7,287 nucleotides of DNA from an uncultured Collinsella sp. (GTDB lineage: Bacteria > Actinomycetota > Coriobacteriia > Coriobacteriales > Coriobacteriaceae): contig UROZ01000097.1 of NCBI GenBank assembly GCA_900549655.1, positions 1 through 7,287 of the forward strand. Direction: 5' to 3'. The notes under the pieces are model-generated. The model was not told where the DNA came from, did no database searches, and saw only the letters and a list, made by a program, of their open reading frames with translations. How positions within the stretch are numbered: the first letter of the stretch is position 1; every line of letters begins with the position of its first letter. The position numbers and the translations under genes were made by a program. This document shows positions 5,435 through 7,287 of this stretch, one piece after another.

Positions 5435-6925
5435 ATGGGCCGCTACATCATCGGAATCGATCAATCCACGCAGGGCACCAAGGCGCTGCTGGTGGACGAG
5501 GGCGGCCATTTGATTCATCGTGCCGACCGTTCGCATCGCCAGATTGTCAACGAGGCCGGCTGGGTGAGCCATGATCCGGCCGAGATTGCCACCAATGTGC
5601 TGGCCGTGACGCGTGCCGTGGTGGAGGAGACCGGGGTCGATCCGGCCGACGTCGCCGGCATCGGCATCTCCAACCAGCGCGAGACCACCGTTGCCTGGAA
5701 CCGCACGACGGGCGAGCCGCTGTGCGACGCCGTGGTGTGGCAGTGCGCCCGCGCCCGCGAGCTGTGCGACGAGCTGACCGCGCGCGAGGGTGTGGCCGAG
5801 CTGGTGCGCGACACGACGGGTCTGGTGCTCTCGCCCTACTATCCGGCGGGCAAGATGGCCTGGATCCTTGCGAACGTTCCCGCTGCTGCCGAGGCCGCGG
5901 CGGCAGGCGAGCTGTGCCTGGGCACCATCGATGCCTGGGTGGTCTGGACGCTCACGGGCGGCGCGGAGTTTCGCTGCGACTGGTCCAATGCCAGCCGCAC
6001 GCAGCTCTTTGACCTGCGCCGTGGCTGCTGGAGCGAGCCGGTGTGCGAGGCCTTTGGCGTCGACGTGGCCTGCCTGCCGCAGGTGACCGATTCCGATGGC
6101 CTGTTCGGCATGACGGATCTGGGCGGCTTTTTGCCAGCGCCCGTGCCCATTCACGGCGTGCTGGGCGACAGCCACGCGGCCTTGTTTGCCCAGGGCTGCC
6201 ATAGCCGCGGCATGGCCAAGGCGACCTATGGCACCGGCAGCTCGGTCATGATGAACGTCGGCGACGAGTTCGTTGCCAGCTCGCACGGGCTTTCGAGCTC
6301 GCTCGCATGGCGCATGGACGGCGTGACCGAGTACGTGCTCGAGGGCAACGTGAGCTACGCCGGCGCCGTCAAGACGTGGCTGCGCGACGATCTTGAGCTC
6401 ATCAATAACCCCGAGGAAGTTACCGACCTGTGCTACGCTGCCAATCCGGCGAGTCGCGTCTACTTTGTGCCGGCGTTTACCGGTTTGGGCGCGCCGCACT
6501 GGGCGAGTGACGCCGAGGGCTGCGTCTTTGGCATGACGCGCACCACGGGTCGCGCGGAGTTCGTGAAGGCCGCCGACGAGTCGATCGCCTATCAGATCTT
6601 CGACGTGATCGATGCGATGGTCGAGGATTCGGGCGCGGCGCTGGCCGAGCTTCGCGTTGACGGCGGTCCCACACGCGATGCGTACCTGATGCAGTTTGAG
6701 AGCGACCTGGTGGGCTCGCCCATCCGCATCGCGAGCAACGATGAGATGAGCGGCCTGGGTGCGGCTTGGGCCTGCGGCATTGCGCTGGGCATGTACACGC
6801 GCGACGTGGTTGACGTGTACGGTGCCCGCGGCATTGTGGAGCCCTCGATGCCCGCCGACGAGCGAGCCAAAAAGATCGGCGGCTGGCGCCATGCGGTGGC
6901 CGCGACTATCTCGTACACCGCCTAG
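5435..6925 (+). CDS. FGGY-family carbohydrate kinase, glycerol-kinase-like, probable ketose kinase of the operon
   Basis: This 496-residue protein is of normal length for an FGGY kinase and resembles glycerol kinase most closely. It uses ATP to phosphorylate a sugar or polyol hydroxymethyl group. Visible are the N-terminal phosphate motif IGIDQSTQGTK (Asp9), GWVSHDP, SNQRET (Arg82, Glu83), VVWQC (Trp102), SPYY (Tyr135), the DWSNASRTQLFDL motif, the catalytic-base motif GDSH (Asp245), YGTGSS (Thr267), FVPAFTGLGAPHW and VDGGPTRDAYLMQFESD. The glycerol-binding Arg, Glu, Trp, Tyr and Asp of E. coli GlpK therefore have counterparts. However, the Gln after the catalytic Asp is Ser246, and the Phe of the GTGCF motif is Ser270. 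This suggests a roomier or more polar pocket. As last gene of the isomerase/transketolase operon it probably makes the ketose phosphate for the transketolase, for example apulose 4-phosphate. An annotation as glycerol kinase or xylulokinase would be tempting but is poorly supported by context. Confidence 0.88.
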   Translation: MGRYIIGIDQSTQGTKALLVDEGGHLIHRADRSHRQIVNEAGWVSHDPAEIATNVLAVTRAVVEETGVDPADVAGIGISNQRETTVAWNRTTGEPLCDAVVWQCARARELCDELTAREGVAELVRDTTGLVLSPYYPAGKMAWILANVPAAAEAAAAGELCLGTIDAWVVWTLTGGAEFRCDWSNASRTQLFDLRRGCWSEPVCEAFGVDVACLPQVTDSDGLFGMTDLGGFLPAPVPIHGVLGDSHAALFAQGCHSRGMAKATYGTGSSVMMNVGDEFVASSHGLSSSLAWRMDGVTEYVLEGNVSYAGAVKTWLRDDLELINNPEEVTDLCYAANPASRVYFVPAFTGLGAPHWASDAEGCVFGMTRTTGRAEFVKAADESIAYQIFDVIDAMVEDSGAALAELRVDGGPTRDAYLMQFESDLVGSPIRIASNDEMSGLGAAWACGIALGMYTRDVVDVYGARGIVEPSMPADERAKKIGGWRHAVAATISYTA

Positions 6926-6935
6926 CATGATTTTT

Positions 6936-6974
6936 CTGGGACGGGGATTAAAAACTCATTGGTCCCCGTCCCAG
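6936..6974. repeat. Hairpin 1 (arms A and B) after the kinase gene
   Basis: A perfect 12-base stem at 6936-6947 pairs with 6963-6974 around a 15-base loop. It lies 10 bases after the kinase stop. No T run follows on the plus strand, so it is not itself a standard terminator. Its second arm is the same segment needed for the next hairpin, so the two are mutually exclusive. Confidence 0.8.
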
Positions 6975-7000
6975 GTAGCTAATTTGGGACGGGGCTTTTT
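6964..7000 (+). terminator. Intrinsic terminator of the sugar operon (arms B and C)
   Basis: CCCCGTCCCA at 6964-6973 pairs perfectly with TGGGACGGGG at 6985-6994 around an 11-base loop. It is followed by C and five T residues (6996-7000). This is the probable end of the operon transcript. Because arm B also pairs with the upstream arm A, and arm C with the downstream arm D, termination could depend on which pairing forms first. Confidence 0.75.
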
Positions 7001-7063
7001 GACTGGTATGATTGGTGCGACCATTCCAACCAGCTAAAAGAGCCCCGTCCCAAATTGACTACC
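6974..7063. repeat. 90-base inverted-repeat element of the GGGACGGGG family (copy 2)
   Basis: The whole segment folds on itself. The ends GGTAG (6974-6978) and CTACC (7059-7063) match, AATTTGGGACGGGGCT (6981-6996) matches 7041-7056 exactly, CTGGT (7003-7007) matches ACCAG (7029-7033), and GGT/ACC flanks a central GCG at 7017-7019. It is a compact non-coding element with terminal inverted repeats, like a REP/BIME or small MITE. Its outer arm also occurs in reverse at 753-774. The element ends one base before the luxS ribosome binding region. Confidence 0.8.
6984..7012 (+). promoter_or_regulatory. Candidate luxS promoter inside the repeat element
   Basis: TTGGGA at 6984-6989 and TATGAT at 7007-7012 are spaced by 17 bases and match the vegetative consensus at four of six and five of six positions. 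Initiation near 7019 would give a leader of about 58 bases that keeps only the right arm of the repeat. The -35 falls within the repeat's GGGACGGGG arm, so the repeat may supply the promoter. No experimental support is available. Confidence 0.5.
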
Positions 7064-7076
7064 GAGAGGATCTACC

Positions 7077-7287
7077 ATGGAGCGCATTGCGAGCTTTTCT
7101 GTCGATCATCTGCTGCTTGAGCCCGGCGTGTACGTGAGCCGCATCGACCGCGATCCGGCGACCGGCGCTGCCGTCACCACCTTTGACCTGCGTCTGACCA
7201 CGCCCAATAAAGAGCCGGTCATGAACACGGCTGAGTGCCACACCATCGAGCACCTGGGTGCCACGTTCCTTCGCAATCATGCCGAGT
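7077..7287 (+). CDS. luxS: S-ribosylhomocysteine lyase LuxS, N-terminal part, 3' truncated
   Basis: The first 70 residues of LuxS are visible, about 45 percent of the usual length. LuxS splits S-ribosylhomocysteine into homocysteine and 4,5-dihydroxy-2,3-pentanedione, the precursor of autoinducer-2, in the activated methyl cycle. Recognisable are the start MERIASFSVDHLLLEPGVYV, TTFDLRLTTPN, EPVMNTAE and the zinc-binding HTIEH motif (His55, His59) followed by LGATFLRNH. The catalytic Cys and the third zinc ligand lie beyond the window. ATG at 7077 has AGAGGA at 7065-7070. It appears to have its own promoter and is separated from the kinase by a terminator. The frame is open to the window edge. 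Confidence 0.96.
   Translation, partial: MERIASFSVDHLLLEPGVYVSRIDRDPATGAAVTTFDLRLTTPNKEPVMNTAECHTIEHLGATFLRNHAE

Noticed and set aside
5318..6928. 536-codon open frame on the minus strand opposite the kinase
   Set aside because: It is the same shadow effect: no recognisable domain, low-complexity composition, and it spans the transketolase end, the palindrome and the kinase.

Overview
The window is GC-rich bacterial chromosome with tightly packed genes, strong Shine-Dalgarno sites and AT-richer intergenic spacers. The protein and repeat style suggests a gut actinobacterium of the Coriobacteriia (Collinsella-like). That placement is an inference from overall character, not a database match. 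All six genes are on the + strand.

Layout: (1) Bases 2-667 are the C-terminal part of a nucleoside hydrolase, cut by the window edge and closed by a strong intrinsic terminator. (2) Bases 668-936 hold that terminator, an inverted-repeat element built on a GGGACGGGG core, and a promoter overlapped by a long dyad. (3) Bases 937-1947 encode a LacI-family repressor with its own terminator at about 2014-2038. (4) Bases 2039-2204 are an AT-rich leader carrying several TAAACAG/CTGTTTA half-sites also found in the repressor promoter. (5) Bases 2205-6925 form a four-gene operon: an L-fucose/L-arabinose isomerase-type enzyme (COG2407-like), the two halves of a split transketolase (8-base overlap), and a glycerol-kinase-like FGGY kinase preceded by a perfect 16-bp-stem palindrome. 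(6) Bases 6926-7076 hold four alternating complementary arms of the GGGACGGGG repeat family, which form a terminator, an alternative hairpin, a 90-base inverted-repeat element and an embedded promoter. (7) Bases 7077-7287 are the start of luxS, cut by the window edge.

How the genes may work together: the operon order isomerase, transketolase subunits, kinase implies aldose -> ketose -> ketose phosphate -> two-carbon ketol transfer. This is the logic of the described D-apiose pathway (apiose isomerase, apulose kinase, apulose-4-phosphate transketolase AptA/AptB giving dihydroxyacetone phosphate and xylulose 5-phosphate). Here the isomerase is of the fucose-isomerase type and the kinase keeps most glycerol-kinase pocket residues with two telling substitutions. 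The LacI-type repressor next door is the likely sugar sensor. The exact substrate cannot be settled from sequence alone. No transporter or glycosidase lies in the window. The nucleoside hydrolase and luxS appear to be separate transcription units.
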